Shown in pieces: positions 1-8,625 of a stretch of DNA of 64,000 nucleotides; within the stretch, counting starts at the first letter, position 1; each line of letters begins with the position of its first letter. Position numbers and translations under genes: made by a program. This DNA is from Magnetospirillum sp. XM-1. Lineage in GTDB: Bacteria > Pseudomonadota > Alphaproteobacteria > Rhodospirillales > Magnetospirillaceae. The notes under the pieces are model-generated. The model made no database searches and was not told the origin of the DNA. It worked only from the letters and a program-made list of their open reading frames with translations. The stretch is from NCBI RefSeq assembly GCF_001511835.1, contig NZ_LN997848.1, positions 62,001-126,000 of the forward strand, written 5' to 3'.

Positions 1-379
1 GGTGATTTCGCCCACCACCGGGATCAACGCCACCTACATCTACGACAATATCGTCCTGCTGCGTCATGCCACGGCTGCCGATCGCATTGCCCGCAACAAT
101 GGCTACGTCATGACCGTGGGCTACGGCACCAGTTTCATCGCCGGCCCCAATATTCCCAACCCGCAGATGTCATTCCGCATGGTGGGCTTCCCCAATCGCT
201 ACCACGGCAAGATCCGCCGCATCGCGGTGTCCGGCTTCCATCAGGGCAACGACGGCGAACCCCAGGCCATGGCACTGGCCATGGACGGCACCGTGTTCTC
301 CTGGGGACCGAGCAACACCTTCTCGCTCGGCCTGCCGGAGAACCAGAGTTCCAACGCCCCCCTGCGCGTGCGGTTCTGA
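1..379 (+). CDS. phage tail-associated protein, C-terminal part only
   Basis: The reading frame is open from the window edge and stops at 379; its true start lies outside. The last 40 residues (…AMALAMDGTVFSWGPSNTFSLG…) resemble a single RCC1-like or beta-rich repeat of the kind seen in phage tail fibre or baseplate proteins, but no family can be fixed from this fragment. It is followed 15 nt later by small phage genes and then tail tip genes in the same direction, so a structural role in the virion is the best guess. Reliable as a coding region, weak as a function. Confidence 0.6.
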   Translation, partial: VISPTTGINATYIYDNIVLLRHATAADRIARNNGYVMTVGYGTSFIAGPNIPNPQMSFRMVGFPNRYHGKIRRIAVSGFHQGNDGEPQAMALAMDGTVFSWGPSNTFSLGLPENQSSNAPLRVRF

Positions 380-394
380 TCGGAGGAAATCACC

Positions 395-664
395 ATGAAA
401 GTCTATGCCTACACCCCCGCCAACGGACTCAACTGGGAACCGGCGGCGCAATACGAATCCCTTGGGCAGTGCAGCGGAAAGCACTATTTCGCCATTCCTG
501 ATGACGAGGAGATTCCGGAACAGCCGGCGGAGATTGGCTTTGCACCGGTCGCGGACATTGCGGAACTCCGCCATGTGCTGGCCACGGCTCCGTATTTCTT
601 CCGCTGGAAGGGCACTGCCGAACTGACCTCAGAAGCGGCCAAAGTCGGCATCGTCTTGGAGTAA
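395..664 (+). CDS. small phage protein of unknown function
   Basis: An 89-residue acidic protein preceded by a clear Shine-Dalgarno (CGGAGGAA, 381-388). It sits between the tail fragment and a membrane protein in a tightly packed late operon. Small proteins at this place in tail modules are sometimes fibre chaperones or assembly factors; nothing in the sequence proves this. No signal peptide or membrane segment is visible. Confidence 0.6.
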   Translation: MKVYAYTPANGLNWEPAAQYESLGQCSGKHYFAIPDDEEIPEQPAEIGFAPVADIAELRHVLATAPYFFRWKGTAELTSEAAKVGIVLE

Positions 665-670
665 GTGGCC

Positions 671-1024
671 ATGGCGCTGGAACAGTCACCCGACGTGTGG
701 GCCGGCGTAGCCACCCAGTACGTCGGGGCCTGGGGACAGGCGGCTCCCATGGTGCAGATGACCGCCATCGCGGCTTCTGTTTTTGTGGTCGCCATTATCG
801 CATGGGCCTGGGCGCATAATCGCCAACAACCGGAATCCCTGGATTCTGGGGTTCCAGTAAATGCCTTCGCCCATGTGGTCGAGGAGCAGGCGCGCCAGAC
901 GGAAGCCTTGCGTTCTGCCGTGGAAGGGCTTTCCGAGGTCGTTCACGAAATGCGCAAACTGCTCGAGGCACGGACATTCTGCCCTTTCCCGGCACCCCGG
1001 TGCGGGGATGACCGCGATGCCTGA
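671..1024 (+). CDS. phage membrane protein with one TM helix and coiled coil
   Basis: About 117 residues. One hydrophobic helix (AASVFVVAIIAWAWAH, residues about 35-50) is followed by a charged helical stretch rich in E, R and L, consistent with a coiled coil. A GTG at 665 in the same frame is an alternative start; the ATG at 671 is preferred on initiation codon only. The topology would suit a holin or spanin-like accessory protein, but its place before the tail tip genes is also usual for unnamed phage proteins. The stop overlaps the next start. Confidence 0.55.
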   Translation: MALEQSPDVWAGVATQYVGAWGQAAPMVQMTAIAASVFVVAIIAWAWAHNRQQPESLDSGVPVNAFAHVVEEQARQTEALRSAVEGLSEVVHEMRKLLEARTFCPFPAPRCGDDRDA

Positions 1025-1952
1025 CCCTGCTCTATCCCAGGCCTTGCGGGAGGCCTATGCCGCTGCACCGGCCGACACGGTGATCCTGCACACCCTGGAA
1101 ATCTGGCATCCAACCTTTACCGAACCGATCAGGGTGGTGCGGGACCATGCAGACCTCCTCGCTCGGTTAGAAATGGGGGCGCCGCGAGGAGGTGGCCAGA
1201 AGGTCACCTTCATCGCTTTGGCCTTCGATCTCGACCTGCCTCCGGTCGATACCGCGCCGGTGCCGGAAATCACCGTCACCCTGGACAATGTTGGCCAGGA
1301 AATCGTCGATGCCCTGGAGGCTGCTGCCATCAGCCAGGACAAGATCGACATCATTTACCGGCCCTATCTCTCGACCGATCTGGACGGGCCGCACATGGAC
1401 CCACCCATCACCCTGACCTTGTCTGAGGTGGAGGCCGACACGCTCAGGGTCACCGGCCGCGCCCGCATGCTGGATGTCGGCAACAAAGCCTTTCCCTCCA
1501 TCACCTATACCGCCAAGCGGTTCCTGGCTTGGCCAGATAGGAGACTTGCCATGCACTGGGCATCAGCCCTCATTGGCCTGCCGTGGTCCGTCCACGGCAG
1601 CGGACCAGACACGTTCAATTGCTGGGAATTCGTCCGCACCGTTCAACGGAACCAGTTTGGCAGGGAATTGCCCGAAATCGGCAACCCTGAAGACATCCTG
1701 GTGATGGGGCGGACCTTCCGTGACCACCCTGAGCGGCAACGCTGGGTCAAGGTCCCCGATCCATTGGAGGGTGACTGCGTCCTGCTGCGCCAATCGCGCC
1801 ACCCCATACATGTTGGTGTCTGGCTCGACGTGGATGCCGGCGGTGTCCTCCATTGCTGCCAGGATTCCGGGGTGGTGTTCCAGCGCCCCGATGCTCTCCG
1901 TCTCAATGGCTGGGCCATCGAAGGCCATTACCGGTTCATCGGTGACGCATGA
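1008..1952 (+). CDS. DUF1833 tail protein fused to NlpC/P60 peptidase by an apparent one-base frameshift
   Basis: Residues 1-178 match the DUF1833 phage family (LREAYAAAP… FPSITYTAKRF). Residues about 182-314 are an NlpC/P60-type cell wall peptidase with NCW (catalytic Cys) and HVGVW (catalytic His). Such phages normally carry these as two adjacent genes. Adding one C after 1523 would make the first part end RFPGLAR-stop (TAG at 1538-1540), just before an RBS (TAGGAG, 1538-1543) and an ATG at 1551 that opens the peptidase. So the single frame is probably a recent fusion, and the peptidase (1551-1952) may also be translated alone. Start at 1008 or 1017, overlapping the upstream gene; the end overlaps the next start (ATGA). 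Confidence 0.8.
   Translation: MTAMPDPALSQALREAYAAAPADTVILHTLEIWHPTFTEPIRVVRDHADLLARLEMGAPRGGGQKVTFIALAFDLDLPPVDTAPVPEITVTLDNVGQEIVDALEAAAISQDKIDIIYRPYLSTDLDGPHMDPPITLTLSEVEADTLRVTGRARMLDVGNKAFPSITYTAKRFLAWPDRRLAMHWASALIGLPWSVHGSGPDTFNCWEFVRTVQRNQFGRELPEIGNPEDILVMGRTFRDHPERQRWVKVPDPLEGDCVLLRQSRHPIHVGVWLDVDAGGVLHCCQDSGVVFQRPDALRLNGWAIEGHYRFIGDA
1538..1553 (+). promoter_or_regulatory. internal ribosome binding site and ATG of the NlpC/P60 domain
   Basis: TAGGAG lies 7 nt before ATG 1551 inside the fused reading frame. It is the expected start of a separate NlpC/P60 tail assembly peptidase, and the TAG within it is the out-of-frame relic stop of the DUF1833 gene. Confidence 0.6.
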
Positions 1953-4249
1953 CCGCGTCCGTCGTCGTCATCACCAATCCGTTTGAACCGGTGGCCAGCC
2001 GCAGCGTCCACGCCATTGATGCTGGGGTGACGGTTGGAGAATTGCTGCTGGATTGCGGGATTGATGCCGACCGCTGGGCAGACGGCCCGGAGATCCGGAT
2101 CGGCGGACAGGTGGTTGCTGCAGAAACATTCGCTGTCCGGGTGATTGGTGACGACGAGATCATCTCCATCATCCGCTGCCCCTTGGGGGGCGGCGGCGGC
2201 GGTGGTGGTGGCAAAAATCCGCTCAGCACCATCCTGACCATTGCCGTTCTGGTGGCCTCCATCTACCTGGGACCGGTGGCAGCCGTGGCCATGAGATTTG
2301 CCGAGGCCGGGACCGCCGCCGCCATGGCCACCGCCGCCATCGCCATGGTCGGTTCGGTACTGGTCAATACCGTGATCCCGGCTCCCAAGCCTTCGATGCC
2401 GTCCCTCAATTGGGGCGGCAGTGGCAGCACCCCGGCTCCCAGCCCGACCTACAGCTTGCAAGCCCAAGGCAACCAAGCCCGCCTGGGCCAACCGATCCCG
2501 GTGATTTATGGCCGCCATATGATCTATCCGGACCTGGCTGCTGAGCCTTATCAGGATTACGTCAACGGCGAGCAATTCCTCTACCAGCTTCATGTCATCG
2601 GCCAGGGCGAATACGCCATAGAGCAGGTCCGCATCGAGGACACGCCGATCTCATCATTCGAGGAGGTGCAGACAGAGATCGTGCCTCCGGGGCGCTCTGT
2701 CTCCCTGTTTCCCACTGAAGTGGTTTCCGCGCCTGAAGTGGCTGGCCAGGAACTGGTGGCGCCCAACCTGGTGCAAGCCGGTGATGACGGCTACATCGGC
2801 CCCTTTGCCGCCAACCCGGTGGACACCACGGCCAACGCGCTGGCCGTCGATATCATTTTTCCCAGAGGGCTTTACTACGCCAACGACAGCGGGACACTGA
2901 CCACGCGCACGGCCCAGTGGCAAATCGAGACCCGCCCCATCGACAGCGACGGCATCGCCATCGGCGGCTGGTCGGTGCTGGCATCGGAAACCTATAGCGC
3001 GGCCAGCAACACCGCCATCCGGATTTCATACCGCTATGCAGTCGCCGCTGGCCGTTACGAGGTCCGGTCCAGACGCCTAGACAATAAGGACACCGATGCC
3101 CGAGCGGGACATGAGGTGCGTTGGGGGGCTCTTCGAGCCATCCTGACTGACCGGCCGGATTTCGGTGCCGTGACATTGCTGGCCGTCAAGATGCGCGCGA
3201 CCGACAATCTCAGTCAGCGATCAAGCCGGCTCATCAACTGCATCGTTACCCGCAAACTGCCGATTTGGTCCGCCGCAACGGGTTGGTCCCAGCCGCAGCC
3301 TACGCGATCCATCGCCTGGGCCTTCACCGATGCCTGCAAAGCTGACTATGGGGCGAAGCTTTCGGATACCCGGATCGACCTCAAGGCTTTGGCTACGTTG
3401 GAGGCAGTCTGGGGGGACCGCGGCGACAGCTTTGATGCCGTCTTCGATTCAAACATGACGGTGTGGGAGGCGTTCTCACGTATCGCTCGTTGTGGCCGAG
3501 CCATCCCCATCCAGCAGGGCGGCATCATCCGCGTCATCCGCGATCAGCCCCAAACCATTCCGGTCGCCATGTTCGGGCCGCGCAACATCGTCAAGGGCTC
3601 ATTCAAGATCAAATACGTCATGCCCGGCGAGGACACCGCCGACGCGGTGACGGTAGAATATTTCTCATCGCGCACCTGGAAGCCCGATGAGGTTACCGCC
3701 AAGCTGGCCGACAGTAGCGGCGACAATCCCGCCAAGGTCAATCTGTTCGGCTGCACCGCCAAGGACCATGCCCAACGGGAAGGTCTCTACATCGCCGCCA
3801 ACAATCGCTATCGCCGCCGTCTGATCACCTTCCGCACCGAATTGGAGGGCATGATTCCCAGCTACGGCGATCTGGTCGCCATCACCCACGACATGCCCCG
3901 CTGGGGGCAAGGCGGCGAGGTGATCTGTTGCCAGGGCGATGTGTTGGTGCTGTCCGAGCCCTTGGTCTGGACTGAAGGAGCCACCCACTATCTCGCTCTT
4001 CGCCGCCGTGATGGTGGACTGGCGGGGCCGTTCCCGGTTGAGGCTGTGCCGGGAGACGCCACCATGGTCCGCGTCAGCGGCCCACTAACCGTTACCCCCT
4101 ATGTCGGCGGCTCGGAGGAGCGGACCTATTTCAGCTTCGGCCCCGGCCATGCCTGGGCCCAGACTGCTCGTATCCTCGCCATCCGCCCCCGCGCCGAGCA
4201 GGTGGAAATCTCCGCCGTCGCAGAGGATTCCCGCGTCCACATCAATTAG
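1949..4249 (+). CDS. phage tail tip / central hub protein (gpJ-like)
   Basis: A 766-residue protein that opens with a small ubiquitin-like domain (EIRIGGQVV), a run of nine glycines (residues about 81-89), two hydrophobic segments (about 92-150), and then the conserved hub signature GNQARLGQPIPVIYGRH seen in lambda J, TipJ and GTA host-specificity proteins. The remainder is beta-rich. It forms the tail tip, contacts the host receptor and guides DNA ejection. The start overlaps the peptidase stop by 4 nt, the usual order (NlpC/P60, then J). Length is typical of the shorter gpJ-like hubs. Confidence 0.88.
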   Translation: MTASVVVITNPFEPVASRSVHAIDAGVTVGELLLDCGIDADRWADGPEIRIGGQVVAAETFAVRVIGDDEIISIIRCPLGGGGGGGGGKNPLSTILTIAVLVASIYLGPVAAVAMRFAEAGTAAAMATAAIAMVGSVLVNTVIPAPKPSMPSLNWGGSGSTPAPSPTYSLQAQGNQARLGQPIPVIYGRHMIYPDLAAEPYQDYVNGEQFLYQLHVIGQGEYAIEQVRIEDTPISSFEEVQTEIVPPGRSVSLFPTEVVSAPEVAGQELVAPNLVQAGDDGYIGPFAANPVDTTANALAVDIIFPRGLYYANDSGTLTTRTAQWQIETRPIDSDGIAIGGWSVLASETYSAASNTAIRISYRYAVAAGRYEVRSRRLDNKDTDARAGHEVRWGALRAILTDRPDFGAVTLLAVKMRATDNLSQRSSRLINCIVTRKLPIWSAATGWSQPQPTRSIAWAFTDACKADYGAKLSDTRIDLKALATLEAVWGDRGDSFDAVFDSNMTVWEAFSRIARCGRAIPIQQGGIIRVIRDQPQTIPVAMFGPRNIVKGSFKIKYVMPGEDTADAVTVEYFSSRTWKPDEVTAKLADSSGDNPAKVNLFGCTAKDHAQREGLYIAANNRYRRRLITFRTELEGMIPSYGDLVAITHDMPRWGQGGEVICCQGDVLVLSEPLVWTEGATHYLALRRRDGGLAGPFPVEAVPGDATMVRVSGPLTVTPYVGGSEERTYFSFGPGHAWAQTARILAIRPRAEQVEISAVAEDSRVHIN

Positions 4250-4261
4250 GAACTGGCAGCC

Positions 4262-4891
4262 ATGCTGACCCGCGAAATCCTTCGCGCCTCCATGCCGGGG
4301 GCGTCCTCGGTCGATCTCGACCATTTTTTGGATCCTCTTGCCCAAGCCTGTACCGAGTGGGGGATCGAAACTCCTATCAGGCTGGCGGCATTCCTCGCTC
4401 AAATCGCCCATGAAAGCGATGACCTCGCTTGCCGGGTCGAGAACCTGAATTACTCCGCCGAGGCCCTGTTGCGGGTGTTCCCCCGCCACTTCGATGCCGA
4501 CCAGGCTGTCGTCTACGCCCATCAGCCCGAACGGATTGGATCTCGGGTTTACGGCAACCGCATGGGCAATGGCGATGAGGCGAGTGGCGACGGTTGGCGC
4601 TATCGGGGCCGAGGCCTGATCCAGTTGACCGGGCGAGCCAATTACACGGCAGCCTGCCTTGCCCTTGGTGCCGATCTGATCGGCCAGCCGGAACTGCTGG
4701 AACAGCCGGGTCTTGCCGCTCGGTCGGCTGGGTGGTTCTGGCGCCGGAACAACCTCAATGCCTTTGCCGATCGAGGCGACGTCATCTCCATCACGCGGCA
4801 CATCAATGGTGGTCTGATCGGCATCGAAGACCGCAAACACCGCTATGCCCAGGTCTGCGCGGCTTTGGGAATCACCCTGACGGAGGCTTAA
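4262..4891 (+). CDS. GH19-family endolysin (lysozyme/chitinase fold)
   Basis: 209 residues. The family signatures FLAQIAHESDDL (first catalytic Glu) and GDGWRYRGRGLIQLTGRANY are both present, followed by SAGWFWRRNNLNAFAD. GH19 endolysins cut the peptidoglycan glycan strand at lysis. No signal peptide is present, so release would need the holin encoded next to it. Starts 12 nt after the tail hub gene. Confidence 0.93.
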   Translation: MLTREILRASMPGASSVDLDHFLDPLAQACTEWGIETPIRLAAFLAQIAHESDDLACRVENLNYSAEALLRVFPRHFDADQAVVYAHQPERIGSRVYGNRMGNGDEASGDGWRYRGRGLIQLTGRANYTAACLALGADLIGQPELLEQPGLAARSAGWFWRRNNLNAFADRGDVISITRHINGGLIGIEDRKHRYAQVCAALGITLTEA

Positions 4892-4892
4892 C

Positions 4893-5492
4893 ATGGATCT
4901 TTTCGACCTCTTGGGCGATGCCGCTGCCATTGCCGCCAACCCCATTGCCGGCCTCGCCAAAGTGGCCCTCGACGTGGCTCCGGACATTGCCGGACTATTC
5001 GGCGATGATGCCGAGAAAGCGGTCAGCAAGTTGGCCGGCGCGGTCAGGTCCATCACCGGCACCGAAGATCCCGAAAAGGCGAGAGAGGTGCTGTCCGATC
5101 CCAACTTGGTGTACCAGTTGCGGAACCAAGCTCAATCGTTTGCCCATGACGAGCGCATGGCTCAGATCACGGGGGCGATCACGACGCTCACGGCAACGCT
5201 GGCGGATCGCCAGGATGCACGGTCGCGGGATACCGAGTTCATCAAGGCCGGCAGGAGCAACATCCGCTCCAATGTTCTGCTGATCACTGCCGGTCTGGGC
5301 ATCGTCGGCGGAATCGGCTTCATGGTGTTCGGACATGTGGACGGCAACACCGCTGTGGGCGGGTGCATCATTTCGGTGGTGACGCTGTTGGCCGGAAAGT
5401 TCGGAACGGCGTTCGATTTTGAATTCGGCGGATCTGCGGATTCGGAGCAGACCCGGAACCTGTTGGCGCAGGCACCGCCAATCGGCAAATAG
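4893..5492 (+). CDS. holin-like phage protein (GTA_holin_3TM type)
   Basis: 199 residues. An N-terminal amphipathic segment (DAAAIAANPIAGLAKVALDVAPDIAGLFG) precedes a charged helical middle and two membrane helices near the C-terminus (VLLITAGLGIVGGIGFMVFG and GGCIISVVTLLAGKFG). This layout and its place one base after the endolysin fit the three-TM holin family known from gene transfer agents and alphaproteobacterial phages. The family assignment is by pattern and context. It is the last gene of the lysis cassette, followed by a terminator. Confidence 0.7.
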   Translation: MDLFDLLGDAAAIAANPIAGLAKVALDVAPDIAGLFGDDAEKAVSKLAGAVRSITGTEDPEKAREVLSDPNLVYQLRNQAQSFAHDERMAQITGAITTLTATLADRQDARSRDTEFIKAGRSNIRSNVLLITAGLGIVGGIGFMVFGHVDGNTAVGGCIISVVTLLAGKFGTAFDFEFGGSADSEQTRNLLAQAPPIGK

Positions 5493-5514
5493 CCGATATC
5501 CGATTTCAATGGCA

Positions 5515-5552
5515 GCGGCCGGCCGGGAGAAACCCTGGCCGGCCGCAATTTT
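5515..5552 (+). terminator. strong intrinsic terminator after the phage late operon
   Basis: GCGGCCGGCC at 5515-5524 pairs perfectly with GGCCGGCCGC at 5537-5546 around a 12-nt loop, followed by AATTTT. It closes the phage operon and separates it from the convergent nuclease gene. Confidence 0.88.
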
Positions 5553-5567
5553 CATTTAGGTCTTTTC

Positions 5568-6092
5568 TCAGGGGACCACTGAATGCTGGGCGTGTGCGAG
5601 CCAGTTCTCGCGGTAGCGACGGGCAAGCCCACCGTCAGCGATAACCAGCAGGTTCTCAGCGTTCTTGTCCTGAGCCGCCCTTGTGAAATTGAAGCTACCG
5701 GTAATAACCCGATTGCCGTCCAGCACCATCACCTTGTTGTGGGCAATGGCATGCCGGCGATCGACTAACACCGGAACCTTGGCGAGAGCGAGAGTCTCGG
5801 CTGCAATGGCGCCCTTCTTTTCGCAATTGCCGCTATCGCTGCAGGCGTTCGATTTGTCCAAGATCACCCGGACATCAGCCCCACGCTTCTTAGCATCCAA
5901 CAGAGCTCGAACGATTTCCGGGCTCGTGAATGAATAAGCCTGAACCAAAACTTCGTGCTGGCTGGCCGCAATTTCGGCCGCTATGACGCCGGTGCAATCT
6001 TCCCCTGGCGTGAAACAAGATCTGATCTCGGCGCCTTCAACTGCAACAGAACAGCAAAGCATTGCTGCCAAAGTCGCTCCTATCATTCGCAT
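5568..6092 (-). CDS. secreted phospholipase D-family nuclease (Nuc-like)
   Basis: 174 residues with a signal peptide (MRMIGATLAAMLCCSVAVEGA). One HKD motif is present as HNKVMVLDGN, with GSFNFTRAA and NAENLLV after it, the layout of the single-domain Nuc/EndA endonucleases that act as dimers. It would cut nucleic acids in the periplasm or outside. Four Cys residues (CFTPGEDC, CSDSGNC) could form disulfides. It follows the phage lysis genes on the opposite strand and may be a cargo (moron) gene. Confidence 0.88.
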   Translation of the reverse strand: MRMIGATLAAMLCCSVAVEGAEIRSCFTPGEDCTGVIAAEIAASQHEVLVQAYSFTSPEIVRALLDAKKRGADVRVILDKSNACSDSGNCEKKGAIAAETLALAKVPVLVDRRHAIAHNKVMVLDGNRVITGSFNFTRAAQDKNAENLLVIADGGLARRYRENWLAHAQHSVVP

Positions 6093-6199
6093 GTCATCCC
6101 CCCTGCCCAGGCAAAGACCGCCTTATGGCGCCTTCTCGCCAGTGGAAAAGATCTCATCCAATTTTCGGCCAGACTCTATCCATAAGCAAGTACGCCCCC

Positions 6200-7240
6200 T
6201 CAATCCTTGGTCATCGACCAAGTCTCAATCCAAAACCGCTTTTCCGTCCAATGCTGTTTGTACTCCATGCCCCTTCCGCAAAGGGGGCCCATGTCATATC
6301 GGCTGGCGCCTTCCTCACAGAGCCATTCCAATTGAGAAAATTGCAAAACGTTGCCAATCGAGGCATCACGCCAATTTTCGTCGTAGCTGAACTGCTGACC
6401 GCGGTAGACGCTTCCGGCCTTACCGCCAAAGATGAACCCAATGTCCTTGCCGTCATGAACTGCAAACATGATCCGTCCGCTGGCCGATACAGATAAACGC
6501 CGAAGCATGAGGAGATAGTAGGGTCGGCAGCGGCCATCCGCCATGCCGCAATGCCCTTTTCCTTTCCAACTCGCCAGTTCCACAGAGAGCATGCGCTGGT
6601 AAATTTCTTCAGCTTGCGACGGGGCAGAAGGAACGTGGCGCTCTATTTGAATGCCGACCTGAGCCGCATTTCGAAGGGTTTTCTTCAGTTTGCGACGAAA
6701 GTTTCCTGAGCGGCGAGACAGGAACCCGTCGATTCCTCCCTGTAAGGAGGCTCCGCATTGAACATCACGCTCATAACGCGCGAACCGATAGGAGTTACCA
6801 AAGCGAGTCTTGAGCTCGCGAAGCAGCCGGCCGTGCGGCCGAATCCCACTAATACGGATATAGGATGCGTCGCCGCCCCACTTGGCAAACAATCCGGGGA
6901 GCGTATCGGCAAATAGGTCAACCGCATTCGGCCCGAGCAAAGGGTTGCCGAAGCGCCACATGTCATCCAACGGAACCAATCCCCTTGGTGTGCCACCAAC
7001 CCTTATAACGGCGAATGCAAGGGCATTCCCGGCACTTTCTCGGGCGAAGATCGCTCGGTTCGGTTCAAAAACATCGTGATAAGACATCTGCCACTCAGCC
7101 AGACAGCAGAATGGATCCCCCTGCTGTGAGGTGAGTGCGGCCCGGTTCCAAACGCTGTTCGGACCATAAAGCCCGAAATCGTCATCGGAGCCACGGTAAG
7201 AGCTCAAAAAATTCTCGCTGACCGCCATGTTCACGCTCAT
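6200..7240 (-). CDS. GNAT-type acetyltransferase of the BioF2/CelD-like family
   Basis: 346 residues. The C-terminal half (FLSRRSGNFRRKLKKTLRNA…, GFIFGGKAGSVYRGQQFSYDENW, GNVLQFSQLEWL, YDMGPLCGRGMEYKQHW) is characteristic of the acetyltransferase family often called BioF2 or CelD, found near cell-surface polysaccharide genes. The substrate is unknown. The start has a strong SD (GAGGGGG at 7242-7248). Its base composition is lower in GC than the core genome, fitting recent arrival. Confidence 0.75.
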   Translation of the reverse strand: MSVNMAVSENFLSSYRGSDDDFGLYGPNSVWNRAALTSQQGDPFCCLAEWQMSYHDVFEPNRAIFARESAGNALAFAVIRVGGTPRGLVPLDDMWRFGNPLLGPNAVDLFADTLPGLFAKWGGDASYIRISGIRPHGRLLRELKTRFGNSYRFARYERDVQCGASLQGGIDGFLSRRSGNFRRKLKKTLRNAAQVGIQIERHVPSAPSQAEEIYQRMLSVELASWKGKGHCGMADGRCRPYYLLMLRRLSVSASGRIMFAVHDGKDIGFIFGGKAGSVYRGQQFSYDENWRDASIGNVLQFSQLEWLCEEGASRYDMGPLCGRGMEYKQHWTEKRFWIETWSMTKD

Positions 7241-7368
7241 TCCCCCTCAAAGACCCAAACGATCAGGAAATTCAGCGAGAGCGGTTTTCGATCTTGCCTT
7301 GCTCGCTTGATCCGATGGACTCGATTGCCGAGAGATTGGCCTCCGGAGACTGAATAATGACCTCAGAA

Positions 7369-7387
7369 GGTGACCATTTTGGTCACC
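7369..7387. promoter_or_regulatory. palindromic operator, copy 1
   Basis: GGTGACCATTTTGGTCACC: 8-bp perfect arms around TTT. The same palindrome type recurs at 11384, 15561, 23605, 24620 and 29438, mostly just upstream of genes in this island. It lies in the divergent region between the acetyltransferase and the unknown gene at 7538. Confidence 0.75.
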
Positions 7388-7471
7388 AAGCTACCCGCGC
7401 CAACTGATTTTGGGACGTAGTTGATGAGGCCGGCGCTTTGACGGCAAGAGTGCCAATAGCGAAAGGCAAAT

Positions 7472-7488
7472 GTGTCCAATTCGGACAC
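7472..7488. promoter_or_regulatory. second palindrome in the same promoter region
   Basis: GTGTCCAATTCGGACAC has the spacing of the GTGACC-GGTCAC operators but GTGTCC arms. It lies 49 nt before ATG 7538. It may be a divergent half of the same regulator's site or belong to another protein. Confidence 0.45.
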
Positions 7489-7537
7489 GGACGACATGTA
7501 ACTGTTGGCTGGCAGATCAAGGTATAGAGAGGCACAA

Positions 7538-8380
7538 ATGTGCGATTACGAAGGCCACGGCTCTCATTGGAAATGCCTCGTTGAGGACCTCGACAAGGCT
7601 GAGGATGAATGGTTAAGGCCAACCCTCACGAATGGGCGGGTGATTGATAAGTGGTCGTCAGGCCCTCTGGCCATGAGGGAGGCGGTCGGGATTGCTTGGC
7701 CCGACACTCCGCTTAGAATTCTTTCTATCGTTGTCGGCGAGACCGGCCAAGACGGTCAGCCCGGCAACGTGTTTGCCTCTGCCTTTCCTTGGGCTGCACA
7801 CGGCACCAGACATTGCCTGGTAATCGACAACGTCCAGTCATGGTCCAACGGGTTGGAAGGCTGGATTACTGCCAGCTTTCCAGAGGGAGATGGCCCAAGT
7901 TTGACGTTCTTCGACACGCGCTTCTATGCCAACAAGGATAGGTACGCCGTCGGAAAGGAGATGGACTTCATTCTTGGCGCAGTGGCTTACCAGGCGACGG
8001 TGGTTCACCCTGAACCTGTTTTCATCGAGAAGATCGAAACCATTAGGGCGATGCGTGCTGGATCTGAGCGGGAGGGAGATGATAGCCCCATTGAGGTTCA
8101 GATGGCGGGCGCGGCCATCCTGTTTCCTCGCGACGATCTTTCCCCGGGAGACCATGAGTTTCAAGGTCCTGTCAGAGAGGTCCAGACGTTTGATCTTTCA
8201 GGCAGGCAAATCACCCGCCTCTCCGTAACGCTGTCGCGAATCCATGAGCGAGAGTCGGAGGACGTCAACGTCACGATCTACGTTGAAGAGGGACATTGGG
8301 GCAGTAATGAGCGCCCTCTGCCTGGCGCCGATGTTCAAGGGATGCTCTGGCTTCAGGGGTACCTCAGCGAATTGGAGTAA
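7538..8380 (+). CDS. protein of unknown function
   Basis: 280 residues from ATG 7538 (AGAGAGG before it); an in-frame TTG at 7505 is possible but has no RBS. No family was recognised. It is soluble and acidic, with a predicted alpha/beta N-terminal part and beta-rich C-terminal part (FDLSGRQITRLSVTLSRIHE…VNVTIYVEEGHWG). Two palindromes upstream (7369, 7472) suggest shared control with the RNA-repair genes. Confidence 0.6.
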   Translation: MCDYEGHGSHWKCLVEDLDKAEDEWLRPTLTNGRVIDKWSSGPLAMREAVGIAWPDTPLRILSIVVGETGQDGQPGNVFASAFPWAAHGTRHCLVIDNVQSWSNGLEGWITASFPEGDGPSLTFFDTRFYANKDRYAVGKEMDFILGAVAYQATVVHPEPVFIEKIETIRAMRAGSEREGDDSPIEVQMAGAAILFPRDDLSPGDHEFQGPVREVQTFDLSGRQITRLSVTLSRIHERESEDVNVTIYVEEGHWGSNERPLPGADVQGMLWLQGYLSELE

Positions 8381-8386
8381 CCGCCA

Positions 8387-8623
8387 CTATTTTCTCATCG
8401 CTGAAGGCTCTTCACGCGCCCATTCGGCCATCCATCGCTTTCCATCCTTTGCCATGATCCAGGGATCCGAGTGTTCGCGGCGTTCGGGCAGGATATCCGC
8501 GTCGAACTTAAGCGCCCGGCGGACTGCGGATCGCCAGCGCCGGTTGGCGATCCGCTTGTCCCATTGTTCGCTTTCGGCTGTGGTGATGCCGAAGATCGGT
8601 GTTCGGCGCTTGGATCGAGCCAT
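8387..8623 (-). CDS. small basic protein next to Ro60
   Basis: 78 residues, strongly basic (MARSKRRTPIFGITTAESEQWDKRIANRRWRSAVRRAL). It begins 2 nt after the Ro60 stop and is surely cotranscribed. The KRR and RRWRSAVRR clusters suggest RNA binding, but no family is recognised. Its position as last gene of the operon makes it a candidate partner of Ro60 or of the Y RNAs. Confidence 0.6.
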   Translation of the reverse strand: MARSKRRTPIFGITTAESEQWDKRIANRRWRSAVRRALKFDADILPERREHSDPWIMAKDGKRWMAEWAREEPSAMRK

Positions 8624-8625
8624 CC

